Below, piece after piece: positions 49,334 through 57,792 of a stretch of 64,000 nt of DNA. Position 1 is the first letter of the stretch. Each line of letters begins with the position of its first letter. This stretch comes from Phyllobacterium sp. 21LDTY02-6 (GTDB lineage Bacteria > Pseudomonadota > Alphaproteobacteria > Rhizobiales > Rhizobiaceae): positions 124,001 through 188,000 of the forward strand of contig NZ_JAMJWD020000007.1 of assembly GCF_023554255.2 (NCBI RefSeq). The letters run 5' to 3'. The notes beneath the pieces were generated by a model. That model did no database searches and was not told where the DNA came from. It worked only from the letters and a program-made list of their open reading frames with translations. Made by a program: the position numbers and the translations under genes.

Positions 49334-50362
49334 TTACCGGATCGGGATAGCGTATTGCAGGCCGCCCTTGCTCCACTGGGCATTGATGCCGCGGGCGATC
49401 TTCAGCGGGCTGCCGGCGCCGATATTGCGCTCGAAGAGCTCGCCGTAATTGCCGACGGCCTTGACGACATTGACGACCCAGTCATTGGTCAGGCCGAGAT
49501 CGGTGCCGAGCTTGGTATTGGCTTCCTGGCCAAGCACGCGCTTGATCTCGGGATTGTCGCCATTCTTGACCTCGTCGACATTGGCCTTGGTGATGCCGAG
49601 CTCTTCCGCCGTCAGCAGCGCGTAATGGGTCCAGCGAATGATGTCGGCCCATTGCGGGTCGCCCTGGCGCACGGCAGGTCCGAGCGGCTCCTTCGAGATG
49701 ATCTCCGGCAGGACGACGTGATCGTCCGGCGCGGAAAGCGTCAGGCGGATCGAGTAAAGGCCGGACTGGTCGGTCGTATAGGCATCGCAGCGGCCCGAAT
49801 CATAGGCGGCGTTGACCTCTTCCAGCTTTTCGAAGACGACCGGATTATATTCCATCTTGTTGGTGCGGAAATAATCGGCGAGGTTGAGCTCGGTCGTGGT
49901 GCCGGCCTGCACGCAGACCGAAGCGCCGGAAAGCTGCAGCGCCGAATTGATGCCCGAGAGCTTCTTCGAATTGATCATGAAGCCCTGGCCGTCATAATAG
50001 TTGACGCCCGTGAAGTCGAAGCCCTGCGTGTCGCGGCTCAGCGTCCAGGTCGTGTTGCGGATCAGGACGTCGATCTCGCCGGATTGCAGTGCAGGCAGGC
50101 GGTCCTTCGCGGACAATGGCGTGAACTTGACCTTGGTGCCGTCGCCGAAGATGGCGGCTGCTACGGCCCTGCAATAATCGACGTCGAAACCGGACCATTC
50201 ACCCTTGTCGTTCGGCGCACCGAAGCCTGCGAGGCCGGTGTTGACGCCGCACTGAAGAAAGCCCTTCTTCTTCACGTCGTCCAGCGTGGCGGCCGAAGCT
50301 GCATTGGCGAGAAGGACCAGCGCGGAGGCAGCCAGCGCACCCTTCAAAACGGAATTTTTCAT
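49334..50362 (-). CDS. aapJ: General L-amino acid ABC transporter, substrate-binding protein AapJ
   Basis: A 342-aa periplasmic solute-binding protein. Signal peptide MKNSVLKGALAASALVLLAN with ASA cleavage. The mature protein starts TLDDVKKKGFLQCGVNTGLAGF and has the family signature GEWSGFDVDYCRAVAAAIFG. It binds a broad range of L-amino acids and delivers them to AapQM. The start at 50362 has AAAGGG upstream. A gap of about 110 bp separates it from aapQ, common for a highly expressed binding protein. Confidence 0.95.
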   Translation of the reverse strand: MKNSVLKGALAASALVLLANAASAATLDDVKKKGFLQCGVNTGLAGFGAPNDKGEWSGFDVDYCRAVAAAIFGDGTKVKFTPLSAKDRLPALQSGEIDVLIRNTTWTLSRDTQGFDFTGVNYYDGQGFMINSKKLSGINSALQLSGASVCVQAGTTTELNLADYFRTNKMEYNPVVFEKLEEVNAAYDSGRCDAYTTDQSGLYSIRLTLSAPDDHVVLPEIISKEPLGPAVRQGDPQWADIIRWTHYALLTAEELGITKANVDEVKNGDNPEIKRVLGQEANTKLGTDLGLTNDWVVNVVKAVGNYGELFERNIGAGSPLKIARGINAQWSKGGLQYAIPIR

Positions 50363-50644
50363 AATTGATTTGCCCTTTAGTTGTTTTACCGGTTCCCAGA
50401 GAGAAACTTTGATGGACTGGATTGCCCCACATTCCGGAGGCCCCAACACCTCTCCCATTCACCCATCTATCGAAGGCCATTCTGCGGGTTTGGTCAAGGC
50501 ATAATCTTTGCCCAATATTCAAGCAATCTGGCGGAAAACACTGCTTACAAAGTAGATTTTCGCCGAACTTATGTTCAAATCCGTCCAGTTGGACCTAAAA
50601 ACGGTTGCAAATGTTCGAATCGCACCTGATGCGCGCACCGCCGC

Positions 50645-51442
50645 TCAGTGCAATTGGCCCCGGCGCACCGCCGGCCAGAGCCTGGCTTTCCGCGCCCGGA
50701 AGCCTATCCGTCGATTGGCGAGGAAGCGGGCCATGGCGATGGCGACGAAGAAGCCGACGCTGTAGCCGGCGATGATATCGGTCGGATAATGCGCCCGGGC
50801 TATCAGCCGCGTGAAGGCGATGCCCATGGTCGCGAGGAGGATCGGCAATCGCCAGCGCGGAAACCACAATGCCAGGATGCAGCCGACGGCACCCATGGTG
50901 GTCGAATGGCCGGACGGAAAGCTCGCCCAGTCATCGCCGCCGGCGAAGGGCGAGAAGTAGCCGGTGCCCCAGCTGTCGATGAAGGCGGGCCGCGCCCTGC
51001 CGATGAGGTATTTCACGATGGCGGTGAGCGTGCCGGCGGCGGAAATGGCCCAGAATGCGTAGGTGGCCTGCGAATAGACGATGGCCAGCCTTGCGCTGCG
51101 CGAGGGCGGCAGCGACTTCCAGTCGATGGCGATGAGGCAGACCGCGATCGAGAAGGCCGGCACCACATACCATTTGGAGAGACCGATATCGGTGACATAC
51201 CGCAGGTTGCGCATCGGGTGGTCGTCGGCGGTGAAGGTCCGCGACAGGAACTCGTCATAGGGATGCACCGCCAGGATGAGAAAGACGATGAGGGCCACGG
51301 TCATCGTCATTCCGCCTGTCCATGCCGGGTCGGCCCAGTCCGCCGGGCGCGCCGTCAATGCGTGTACATAGCGGCGCGTCACATATTTCAACCGCTCGCC
51401 GATGCCTCCTCCGCCTGCGTTCAAATCCTTCTCCTGTTGCAA
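50645..51442 (-). CDS. PAP2-family membrane phosphatase
   Basis: A 265-aa integral membrane phosphatase. Its three catalytic motifs are visible: KYLIGRARP (KxxxxxxRP), SFPSGHST (PSGH) and TRLIARAHYPTDIIAG (SRxxxxxHxxxD-type, with Thr replacing Ser). About six transmembrane segments are seen. Substrates in the family include undecaprenyl pyrophosphate, phosphatidic acid or lipid A phosphate. It is divergent from metC, with about 70 bp between the starts. Confidence 0.88.
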   Translation of the reverse strand: MQQEKDLNAGGGGIGERLKYVTRRYVHALTARPADWADPAWTGGMTMTVALIVFLILAVHPYDEFLSRTFTADDHPMRNLRYVTDIGLSKWYVVPAFSIAVCLIAIDWKSLPPSRSARLAIVYSQATYAFWAISAAGTLTAIVKYLIGRARPAFIDSWGTGYFSPFAGGDDWASFPSGHSTTMGAVGCILALWFPRWRLPILLATMGIAFTRLIARAHYPTDIIAGYSVGFFVAIAMARFLANRRIGFRARKARLWPAVRRGQLH

Positions 51443-51512
51443 CGCACGGGCTGTGCGATTATCGACAATAGGCTATCAAACATACCCCGTCCGCCTATTT
51501 GGAGACCCTCCC

Positions 51513-52682
51513 ATGCAGAAGCAAGCCCGCAAGAAACTCGGCCTCAACACCCGGCTTGCCCATAGTGGATACGATCCGCAGGACTATCATGGTTTCGTCA
51601 ATCCGCCCGTCATCCATGCTTCCACCGTGCTTTTCCCGGACGCCAGGACCATGGCGAGCGAGAACCAGACCTATACCTACGGCACCCATGGCACGCCGAC
51701 GACGCGGGCCCTTTGCAGCGCGATAGACGAGATGGAAGGCTCCGCCGGCACCATACTGGTCCCATCAGGGCTTGCCGCCGTGACCCTGCCCCTCCTCGCC
51801 TTCCTGTCGCCCGGCGACCATCTGCTCATGGTCGACAGCTGCTATGGCAATACCCGCCATTTCTGCAACACCATGCTCAAGCGCTTCGGCGTAGAGGTGG
51901 ATTATTACGATCCGCTGGCCGGCGCCGGCATTGCGGAGCTCATCAAGCCGAATACGCGCGTCGTCTTCACCGAATCGCCGGGCTCGAACACGTTCGAAAT
52001 CCAGGATATCCCGGCGATCGCCGAAAAGGCCCATGCCGCCGGGGCCATCGTCATGATGGACAATACCTGGGCGACGCCGATTCATTTCAAGGCGTTGGAC
52101 TTCGGTGTTGATGTTTCGATTCATGCGCTGACCAAATATCCGGGCGGGCATTCCGACATCATCCTGGGATCGGTCTCGGCCAATGCCGAATGTTTCCCGG
52201 CCATCAAGGCCGCCAACAAGGCGCTCGGCATCTGCGCCAATGGCGACGACGCCTACCAGGTCCTGCGCGGCCTGCGCACCATGGGCGTGCGCATGGAACG
52301 CCATGCGCAAAGCGCGCTCAGGATCGCCGAATGGCTGGAGCAGCAGGAGGATGTGATCGAGGTGCTGCATCCGGGGCTGCCGAGCCATGCGGGACATGAA
52401 CTTTTCAAGCGCGATTTCACCGGCGCGGGCGGGGTTTTCTCGTTCGTGCTGAAGGGCAGCGGCGAGCGGGCTCACGCTTTCCTCGATGCGCTCCAGCTGT
52501 TCGGCCTCGGCTATTCCTGGGGCGGATATGAGAGCCTTGCGCTGCAGGTCCGGCTATCCGACCGCACCTTGACCGGACAATCCTATGGCGGGCCGTTGAT
52601 CCGCCTGCAGATCGGGCTGGAGGATGCGGAAGACCTGATCGAAGACATCGGCGAAGCGCTTCGCCTGTCGCGACCGGCCTGA
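51513..52682 (+). CDS. metC: Cystathionine beta-lyase
   Basis: A 389-aa PLP enzyme of the Cys/Met metabolism family that cleaves cystathionine to homocysteine, pyruvate and ammonia. The PLP lysine is in SIHALTKYPGGHSD (near residue 210). Other family features are TYTYGTHGTPTTRAL near the N-terminus and GLGYSWGGYESLAL near residue 340. GGAGA precedes the ATG at 51513; the longer reading at 51402 has no support. It neighbours aapJ and PAP2, as in related rhizobia. Confidence 0.93.
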   Translation: MQKQARKKLGLNTRLAHSGYDPQDYHGFVNPPVIHASTVLFPDARTMASENQTYTYGTHGTPTTRALCSAIDEMEGSAGTILVPSGLAAVTLPLLAFLSPGDHLLMVDSCYGNTRHFCNTMLKRFGVEVDYYDPLAGAGIAELIKPNTRVVFTESPGSNTFEIQDIPAIAEKAHAAGAIVMMDNTWATPIHFKALDFGVDVSIHALTKYPGGHSDIILGSVSANAECFPAIKAANKALGICANGDDAYQVLRGLRTMGVRMERHAQSALRIAEWLEQQEDVIEVLHPGLPSHAGHELFKRDFTGAGGVFSFVLKGSGERAHAFLDALQLFGLGYSWGGYESLALQVRLSDRTLTGQSYGGPLIRLQIGLEDAEDLIEDIGEALRLSRPA

Positions 52683-52780
52683 GCACAAGGGAACCCGGGC
52701 ACAAGAGAAATTGAATTCGGTTTGATGGGCGGCGCTGCTAAGCCAGTCGGCGGGTCCAGACCAACAAGAGAGAGCATATC

Positions 52781-53167
52781 ATGACCAAGGCACTTCTCCC
52801 TTCCATCGCAGCAATCGCCATGATCGCCACGATTGCCACCGCTGCCGCGCAGGACCATAGCGGCCACAAGATGGCGCAGCCCGACGCGATGGCGAGCCAG
52901 AAGGGCGACCAGGGGGCGGCCTCGAAGGCTTTCGCGGCGGCCAATGCCAGGATGCACAAGGAAATGGATATCGAATATAGCGGCAATGCCGACAAGGATT
53001 TCGTGCGCGGCATGATCGCCCATCATCGCGGCGCCATCGACATGGCCAAGGTCGAACTGGAGCACGGCAAGGACGAGCACATCCGCAAGGTGGCGGAAAC
53101 GATCATTGCCGCCCAGGAAGCCGAGATCAAGGACATGCAGGCCTGGCTCGACAAGAATGGCGGCTAG
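52781..53167 (+). CDS. DUF305 family protein, exported
   Basis: A 128-aa protein with a signal peptide (ending ATAAA) and a DUF305 domain. Diagnostic text is MHKEMDIEYSGNADKDFVRG then MIAHHRGAIDMAKVELEHGK with the His/Met-rich pattern of a possible metal (copper) site. Many members are near copper genes; here none is adjacent. The mature N-terminus is short and His/Met-bearing (QDHSGHKM). A long hairpin follows. Confidence 0.9.
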   Translation: MTKALLPSIAAIAMIATIATAAAQDHSGHKMAQPDAMASQKGDQGAASKAFAAANARMHKEMDIEYSGNADKDFVRGMIAHHRGAIDMAKVELEHGKDEHIRKVAETIIAAQEAEIKDMQAWLDKNGG

Positions 53168-53201
53168 AAACCGTACTTTGCCATGGACTACCCGCCAGAC
53201 A

Positions 53202-53236
53202 TGACGACACCCGCCGGATGCCAGCGGGTGTCGTCA
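53202..53236 (+). terminator. 13-bp stem inverted repeat after the DUF305 gene
   Basis: TGACGACACCCGC pairs with GCGGGTGTCGTCA around a 9-nt loop, 35 bp downstream of the stop codon. No long T-run follows (only a three-T stretch), so it may be an intrinsic terminator of weak efficiency or an mRNA-protecting hairpin. Confidence 0.6.
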
Positions 53237-53299
53237 GTTTCGAAACTCTTGCGTCCCTTGCGAGCTCAGACGCTCATGCGACCCTACCAGGTCACTCGC

Positions 53300-53351
53300 T
53301 TGCAAAAGCTACTGGCCTTGCAAAGCTACTCGTCTTGCAAAACTACTGGCG
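53300..53351. repeat. Three imperfect 17-18 bp direct repeats
   Basis: Units TTGCAAAAGCTACTGGCC (53300), TTGCAAAGCTACTCGTC (53318) and TTGCAAAACTACTGGCG (53335) are placed head to tail. The array touches the stop codon of the minus-strand gene at 53343. The sequence is AT-richer than its surroundings. Function unknown. Confidence 0.8.
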
Positions 53352-53681
53352 CATTTCGCTGCTTGCGGCGCGTTTCTGCAGGCAGAGCTGCCAGAGACTA
53401 TAGGCGGCGTCGGCATAGGTGGAGCTTCCGACCTTGAACTCCGCCGAGCGCAACGGCAGAAGATCCTCGACGACGGCAAGCGTACGCGCGGGAAGAATAT
53501 CGGTGCAACTCCATAGGCGCCGAAACACGGTGCTGATGGCAACCTGCTTCTCGTTTATGTCGATTACAGGCTCGTCCCTACCGAGTTCCCAATCCTCCAG
53601 GGCATCGATCGCGTCCTGAAAGGCATTATGCAAGATGATAGGCGCGTGGCCTTCATGAAGTGGGTGCAGCAAACCAGGCAT
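53343..53681 (-). CDS. Hypothetical protein
   Basis: A 112-aa soluble protein with acidic helices (AFQDAIDALEDWELGRDE) and no recognised domain. It ends RAASSEMRQ, the last codons lying in a stretch that also forms an array of short direct repeats. The start at 53681 has GAGGAG about 9 bp upstream; a longer frame starts at 53708. Function not proposed. Confidence 0.6.
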   Translation of the reverse strand: MPGLLHPLHEGHAPIILHNAFQDAIDALEDWELGRDEPVIDINEKQVAISTVFRRLWSCTDILPARTLAVVEDLLPLRSAEFKVGSSTYADAAYSLWQLCLQKRAASSEMRQ

Positions 53682-54003
53682 TCCTGTCTCCTCACTTTTG
53701 TGTTGCACTATTGCCGGGGGCTCCCGGAATGAGAATCATACGTGCCGCCCCCCTATCTCCGCAAGGACAAAGTGTCTAATCACCACTACTTCGCTAGACT
53801 TTATTGATTTAATCCAGCCTTGGCGGGAGCATTAACCAAAGATATTAAAGTCGAGATTCATGCGAGGAGGGCAAACAACTGATATCTATGCTTATACCAT
53901 GCGCCGCGAATCGCGCCGCAGCATAAATCCTTGCCAAATCGGTTCCGGTGCATCATTCATGTCCCGCTGCCCATCGAACCCCGCTGCCTACGAGGACATC
54001 CAC
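53682..54003. other. Non-coding interval upstream of the 111-aa lipoprotein gene
   Basis: About 320 bp without a supported gene. It has an AT-rich stretch (about 53795-53855), which may hold promoters for the genes on both sides. An imperfect palindrome GCGCCGCGAATCGCGCCGC lies near 53900. No convincing ORF was found. Confidence 0.5.
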
Positions 54004-54339
54004 ATGACAATGAAATACGCTCCGGTGATCCTTCTCACCACCCTCCTGGCGGGTTGCGGCAATATTCAGGGGCAGCTGGACAGCGAGAAGATTTCATCGC
54101 TGCACTACGACAATGTCGAATGCGCCAGCCTCGTGGCACAGCGCGACCAGGCTGTCAGCGAAGTCAGCCGCCTTACGAATGGCAAGGGTTATCGCGACCC
54201 GGACGTCGTTACCGGCTTCGGTCCGGTACTCCCCGATTACCGCAACAAGAACGAGAAGCGCGCCGGTGCGCTGCAGGGTCAGGCGGAGGCGATGACGCGC
54301 TCCATAGACCGGCGCAAATGCACCTCCACGCCATCGTGA
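54004..54339 (+). CDS. Small lipoprotein of unknown function
   Basis: A 111-aa lipoprotein. The signal peptide ends with the lipobox LLAGC (Cys near 17). The mature part has NIQGQLDSEKISSLHYDNVE followed by two helical stretches (ASLVAQRDQAVSEVSRLTNG and AGALQGQAEAMTRSIDRR) and a single Cys near the end. The ATG at 54004 has GAGGA about 9 bp upstream. Reading frames starting further upstream (53860) would lose the signal peptide. No family recognised. Confidence 0.7.
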   Translation: MTMKYAPVILLTTLLAGCGNIQGQLDSEKISSLHYDNVECASLVAQRDQAVSEVSRLTNGKGYRDPDVVTGFGPVLPDYRNKNEKRAGALQGQAEAMTRSIDRRKCTSTPS

Positions 54340-54436
54340 TGGTCGATTTCGGACGGTGAACGCTTCCGCCGCCGAATTCTATTGTGTCGCCAAACAATCA
54401 GGCGTAATTTGACGGTTTACGGGTGGATTACTCTTT

Positions 54437-54450
54437 CCGGTCTAGACCGG
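54437..54450. promoter_or_regulatory. Perfect 14-bp palindrome, candidate TetR-type operator
   Basis: CCGGTCTAGACCGG is a perfect palindrome 29 bp upstream of the ATG at 54479. It resembles the AGACCGGTCT-type operators of TetR regulators such as NemR, though that similarity is by eye. No TetR gene is adjacent. Confidence 0.5.
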
Positions 54451-54478
54451 TGTATGTTCTTCTCAGGGAGTGACAAAC

Positions 54479-54655
54479 ATGGGAGAAGCGACACTTCACA
54501 CGCCCCATAATGCCAACTGCGCAACGCCGCAGATATTGCAGAAAGTACGTTCCGAAATACCTCCGAAAACGACCAACCCGAACAGGTTGTCGGATATTTT
54601 AAGGCGCGCCAAGGGCGGTTTTACGCATCGGCGTTTCAAGCAACATTCGAAGTAG
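54479..54655 (+). CDS. Possible 58-aa protein of unknown function
   Basis: A weak candidate gene. ATG at 54479 has AGGGAG at 9 bp spacing and a 14-bp palindrome just upstream. The product is 58 aa, basic, with no membrane segment (ends RRFKQHSK). It is rich in Asn, Thr, Pro and Lys, unlike the neighbouring genes, and codon use is AT-richer. It may instead be leader or non-coding DNA. Confidence 0.35.
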   Translation: MGEATLHTPHNANCATPQILQKVRSEIPPKTTNPNRLSDILRRAKGGFTHRRFKQHSK

Positions 54656-54874
54656 AAATGTCCGATCGGACAGACCTGCTTCCCGATAAAAGCATGCTCG
54701 ATACCATAACCGGCAAAGCCGTGCGGCGTCTCGACCGCCACACGGCGGCGGGTCGGCTCGACTTCAATCCCCCCGCCATCGAGGGCCGCACAGCCTCCTT
54801 GCCGGAGCCACGCCCTTTGCCGGATTTACATGGTCACGGGCCGGGCAGCGGCACGTGCGGGGCAACGGTTGGTG

Positions 54875-55003
54875 ATGGATGATCCGGAGAGACGCGAGCG
54901 GGATGAATATGCGCCATATCTGACGTCCATCTGGGGCTATCTGATCGTCTTCATGATCATTGTCCCGATCGTGCTCTATCTGGGCCGGTATTATGGCCGC
55001 TAA
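54875..55003 (+). CDS. 42-aa membrane protein
   Basis: A short gene whose product has a charged N-terminus (DDPERRERDEYAPYL) followed by one hydrophobic segment (SIWGYLIVFMIIVPIVLYLG) and a short basic end. The ATG at 54875 (or GTG at 54872) lacks a strong Shine-Dalgarno sequence. It ends 5 bp before the convergent MCE gene. The transmembrane segment and reading frame suggest a real small membrane protein. Confidence 0.5.
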   Translation: MDDPERRERDEYAPYLTSIWGYLIVFMIIVPIVLYLGRYYGR

Positions 55004-55008
55004 AAGTC

Positions 55009-55995
55009 TTACCGGCGCGGCGAATAGGTCGGCACGCCGTCATCCTCGCCGAGGATCAGCTTGGACGGATCGTCCTGGAAATCCCGCACCGCGCGCTCGA
55101 TCCTTTCGACGGAGCGGCGGCTATCGGAAATGACGCGCTGGGCATTGCGCAGCCGCTCGCCGGTCAGGGTGCCGAGCCTTGCCGTCAGCCCCGTCATCGT
55201 CTCGTTCAGTTCCTTCGCCTGCTGGCGGTAGGATTGCAGCCTGGTGCGGATCTGCGAGACCATGCTGTCCTTGTCGTTCGAAAGCTGCCTGTCGATCTGG
55301 ACCAGCTTCTCGTCGACCTGCGACGAGGCCGAATTGATCCGCTGCACCACCTCGCGCGCGTCATGCGCCAGCGTTTCGAGCTTCTGCGCGCGCTGGCCGT
55401 AATCCTCGATCATGGCGGTGCTGTCGGCCAGCCCGTCGGTGAATTGCTTGGCCTGGTTGATGCTTTCGAGCAGCGGGCCGCGCGTGTCGGCGAGATATTT
55501 CTCGGTAAGGTCGGTGACCTCTTCGGCGCGATCGATCCAGTCCTGCGCGGTCTGGACCAGGGTCTTGAGCGAGGCCGGGTCGATATCGATCCGCGCAACG
55601 AGGTCTTCCGCCGCAGCCGCCGCCAGCAGGTTCGGCTCGTCGGCCTTGCCGCCCGTCAGTTCGATCCAGGCGGTGCCGGTCAACAGCTGAAAGCTCAGGC
55701 TGGCTTTCGTCGACCGCGTGATCGGCGTTGCGGAATCGATCTCGGTCTGCACGATGATCGCATCCGGGTTGCGCTCGTCGATGAACATGCGCCGGACCTG
55801 CCCCACCTGCAGGCCGTTGAAATAGACCGGCCCCCGGTTGCTGAGGCCGGATACCGAGCCGGGCACGCGGATTTCGAGCATCGTCTTGTCCTGCGAATCG
55901 CCATAGCGGCCGATCCAGTAGAAGAAGCCGGCGGCGAGAAGCAGCACGACCACGCTGAAAACCGCGACAAGCAGGTAATTGGCCTTGGTTTCCAT
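55009..55995 (-). CDS. MCE family (MlaD-like) protein
   Basis: A 328-aa protein anchored by one N-terminal helix (YLLVAVFSVVVLLLAAGFFY). The MCE domain is about residues 38-120 (MLEIRVPGSVSGLSNRGPVYFNG, then LSFQLLTGTAWIELTGG). A long helical, coiled-coil-like region (130-290) ends in a basic tail. MCE proteins carry phospholipids between membranes as part of Mla-type ABC systems. The MlaE permease, MlaF ATPase and the auxiliary lipoprotein are not adjacent. Confidence 0.88.
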   Translation of the reverse strand: METKANYLLVAVFSVVVLLLAAGFFYWIGRYGDSQDKTMLEIRVPGSVSGLSNRGPVYFNGLQVGQVRRMFIDERNPDAIIVQTEIDSATPITRSTKASLSFQLLTGTAWIELTGGKADEPNLLAAAAAEDLVARIDIDPASLKTLVQTAQDWIDRAEEVTDLTEKYLADTRGPLLESINQAKQFTDGLADSTAMIEDYGQRAQKLETLAHDAREVVQRINSASSQVDEKLVQIDRQLSNDKDSMVSQIRTRLQSYRQQAKELNETMTGLTARLGTLTGERLRNAQRVISDSRRSVERIERAVRDFQDDPSKLILGEDDGVPTYSPRR

Positions 55996-56134
55996 TAAAG
56001 GCGGGCGGCTCCGTTAAAACAGCACCTCTCATTACCGCCATCGATGACAGCAAATCAATGGCGAAACCGATTTGCGCTTGACCGCAGTCGCCGAAGGCTG
56101 ATCAGTGTCAGCCAACGGTTCCGGGGCATGGGGT

Positions 56135-57322
56135 ATGATGGAAAACGCAGGATCGCTGCGGGAAGTTTTCACCGCTTTTCTGAAACTCGGCCTCACCTCC
56201 TTCGGTGGGCCCGTCGCCCATATCGGCTATTTCAGGGACGAATTCGTCCTGCGCCGCAAATGGCTGGGCGATGCCGCCTTTGCCGAATATATCGCGCTGT
56301 GCCAGTTCCTCCCCGGCCCCGCATCGAGCCAGCTCGGCTTCGTGCTTGGCATGGTGCGCGGCGGCGGGCTGGCTGGCGGGCTGGCGGCCTGGGTCGGCTT
56401 CACGCTTCCCTCCGCCCTGCTGATGCTCGCCTTTGCCTATGGCGCGGCCAGCCTTGCGGGTCCCGTCGGGGCCGGCCTGCTGCACGGCCTCAAGCTGGTG
56501 GCGGTCTCGATCGTCGCGCAGGCGGTGTTCGGCATGGCGCGCACCCTCACCCCGGACCTGACACGGGCGGCGATCGCAATTGCCGCCTGTGCCGCCGCGC
56601 TGCTCCTCGACAATGCGGCAATGCAGATGGTGCTGATCGCCGCCGGCGGGCTGCTCGGCATGCTGCTGTGCCGGGGCGACGCGCTGAAGCAGGTTTCGGG
56701 GCCGGGCTTCGGCTTCAGCCGCAGGCATGGCCTCGTGGCGCTGGCGCTGTTCGGCCTGCTGCTGGTGGTGCCGGCGGCGCTCCGGCCTGGCCCGGATAGC
56801 CTGCTCTCCATGTTCGACGCCTTCTATCGCTCCGGCGCGCTGGTCTTCGGCGGCGGCCATGTGGTCCTGCCGCTGCTGCAGTCGGCCTTTGTCGATACGG
56901 GACTGGTGAATGGCGAAGCCTTCATTGCCGGCTATGGCGCGGCGCAGGCGGTGCCGGGGCCGCTCTTTACATTCGCGGCCTATCTCGGCGCCGTCGCCGG
57001 CCAACCTCCGGCGGGGGTCGCAGGCAGCATGGTCGGGCTGGTGGCGATCTTCCTGCCCGGGCTGCTGCTCGTCTACGGCACATTGCCGTTCTGGCGCGGC
57101 GTTCGCGGCTCGCCGCTGGCGCAGGCCGGCATGAAGGGAGCCAATGCCGCCGTGGTCGGGCTGCTGGCGGCCGCCTTCTACAATCCGGTCTGGACGACCG
57201 CCGTTCTCGGCCCGCTGGACATCGTGCTTGCGGCGGCGGGCTTCCTCGCCCTCGTCGTGCTGAAGGCCCCCTCCTGGAGCATCGTGGTGGCGCTGGCGCT
57301 CGCAGGGGTGGCGTTCTACTGA
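56135..57322 (+). CDS. chrA: Chromate efflux transporter ChrA (long-chain, two-domain)
   Basis: A 395-aa membrane protein of the CHR family with two homologous halves. The first CHR motif is LTSFGGPVAHIGYFRDEFV, the second half shows GALVFGGGHVVLPLLQ. About ten hydrophobic segments are present. Long-chain ChrA proteins export chromate, but housekeeping anion transport is also possible. ATG at 56135 or 56138 starts it, with GGGG a few bp upstream; a longer GTG start at 56105 exists. No chrB regulator is adjacent. Confidence 0.87.
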   Translation: MMENAGSLREVFTAFLKLGLTSFGGPVAHIGYFRDEFVLRRKWLGDAAFAEYIALCQFLPGPASSQLGFVLGMVRGGGLAGGLAAWVGFTLPSALLMLAFAYGAASLAGPVGAGLLHGLKLVAVSIVAQAVFGMARTLTPDLTRAAIAIAACAAALLLDNAAMQMVLIAAGGLLGMLLCRGDALKQVSGPGFGFSRRHGLVALALFGLLLVVPAALRPGPDSLLSMFDAFYRSGALVFGGGHVVLPLLQSAFVDTGLVNGEAFIAGYGAAQAVPGPLFTFAAYLGAVAGQPPAGVAGSMVGLVAIFLPGLLLVYGTLPFWRGVRGSPLAQAGMKGANAAVVGLLAAAFYNPVWTTAVLGPLDIVLAAAGFLALVVLKAPSWSIVVALALAGVAFY

Positions 57323-57329
57323 TCGCGGC

Positions 57330-57626
57330 TCAGGATTTCGCCGCGCGCATAAGCTTGCCCTGCAGCCGCCTTGCCGGGCCATCATTCCGGGCGGTGGTCT
57401 TTTCATCCAGGCTCTGCCCGACATCGAAGGCTTCGGCCAGCGTCCTTATGTCGTCGACATCAATTTCGACGGGCCGGTTCGGCCGTATCGAATCGATCAG
57501 CGGCGCGATCGTGGCGAAGACCGCCGGCAGATGGGTTTGCGAGCCCTGTGCGACCTGCTCCGAGGCCCTGGCATAGAACTGCTTGAGCGCGGAGGTCTCC
57601 TCATCGTCGAATTCGAGCGTCGGCAT
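57330..57626 (-). CDS. 98-aa hypothetical protein
   Basis: A small acidic soluble protein (begins MPTLEFDDEETSALKQFYAR) with a conserved-looking helical pattern and a basic end (GKLMRAAKS). AGGAG precedes the ATG at 57626 by about 7 bp. It is divergent from the ROK-like gene and convergent with chrA. No family recognised. Confidence 0.65.
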   Translation of the reverse strand: MPTLEFDDEETSALKQFYARASEQVAQGSQTHLPAVFATIAPLIDSIRPNRPVEIDVDDIRTLAEAFDVGQSLDEKTTARNDGPARRLQGKLMRAAKS

Positions 57627-57792
57627 CTGCTTCTCCTGTTTCGAACGGACCTTTGAGAGAGCAACGCCGCAAGCGCGATTTTGTGCCATCGCTACCGGCA
57701 TTTTGAGACCGGAGACGGGAAGCGGAACCGCCGCAGGATCGAAGCGTTCTCCCCTCATTCCCAAACCTCGCCCAAATCTCGAGAGGATATTG

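Noticed and set aside
51443-51512. SAM-II riboswitch upstream of metC
   Set aside because: The interval is only about 70 bp and lacks the conserved pseudoknot sequence of SAM-II.
54658-54882. 74-aa reading frame after the 58-aa candidate
   Set aside because: No Shine-Dalgarno sequence, low-complexity Pro/Gly-rich end and it overlaps the better 42-aa membrane-protein frame; no evidence for translation.
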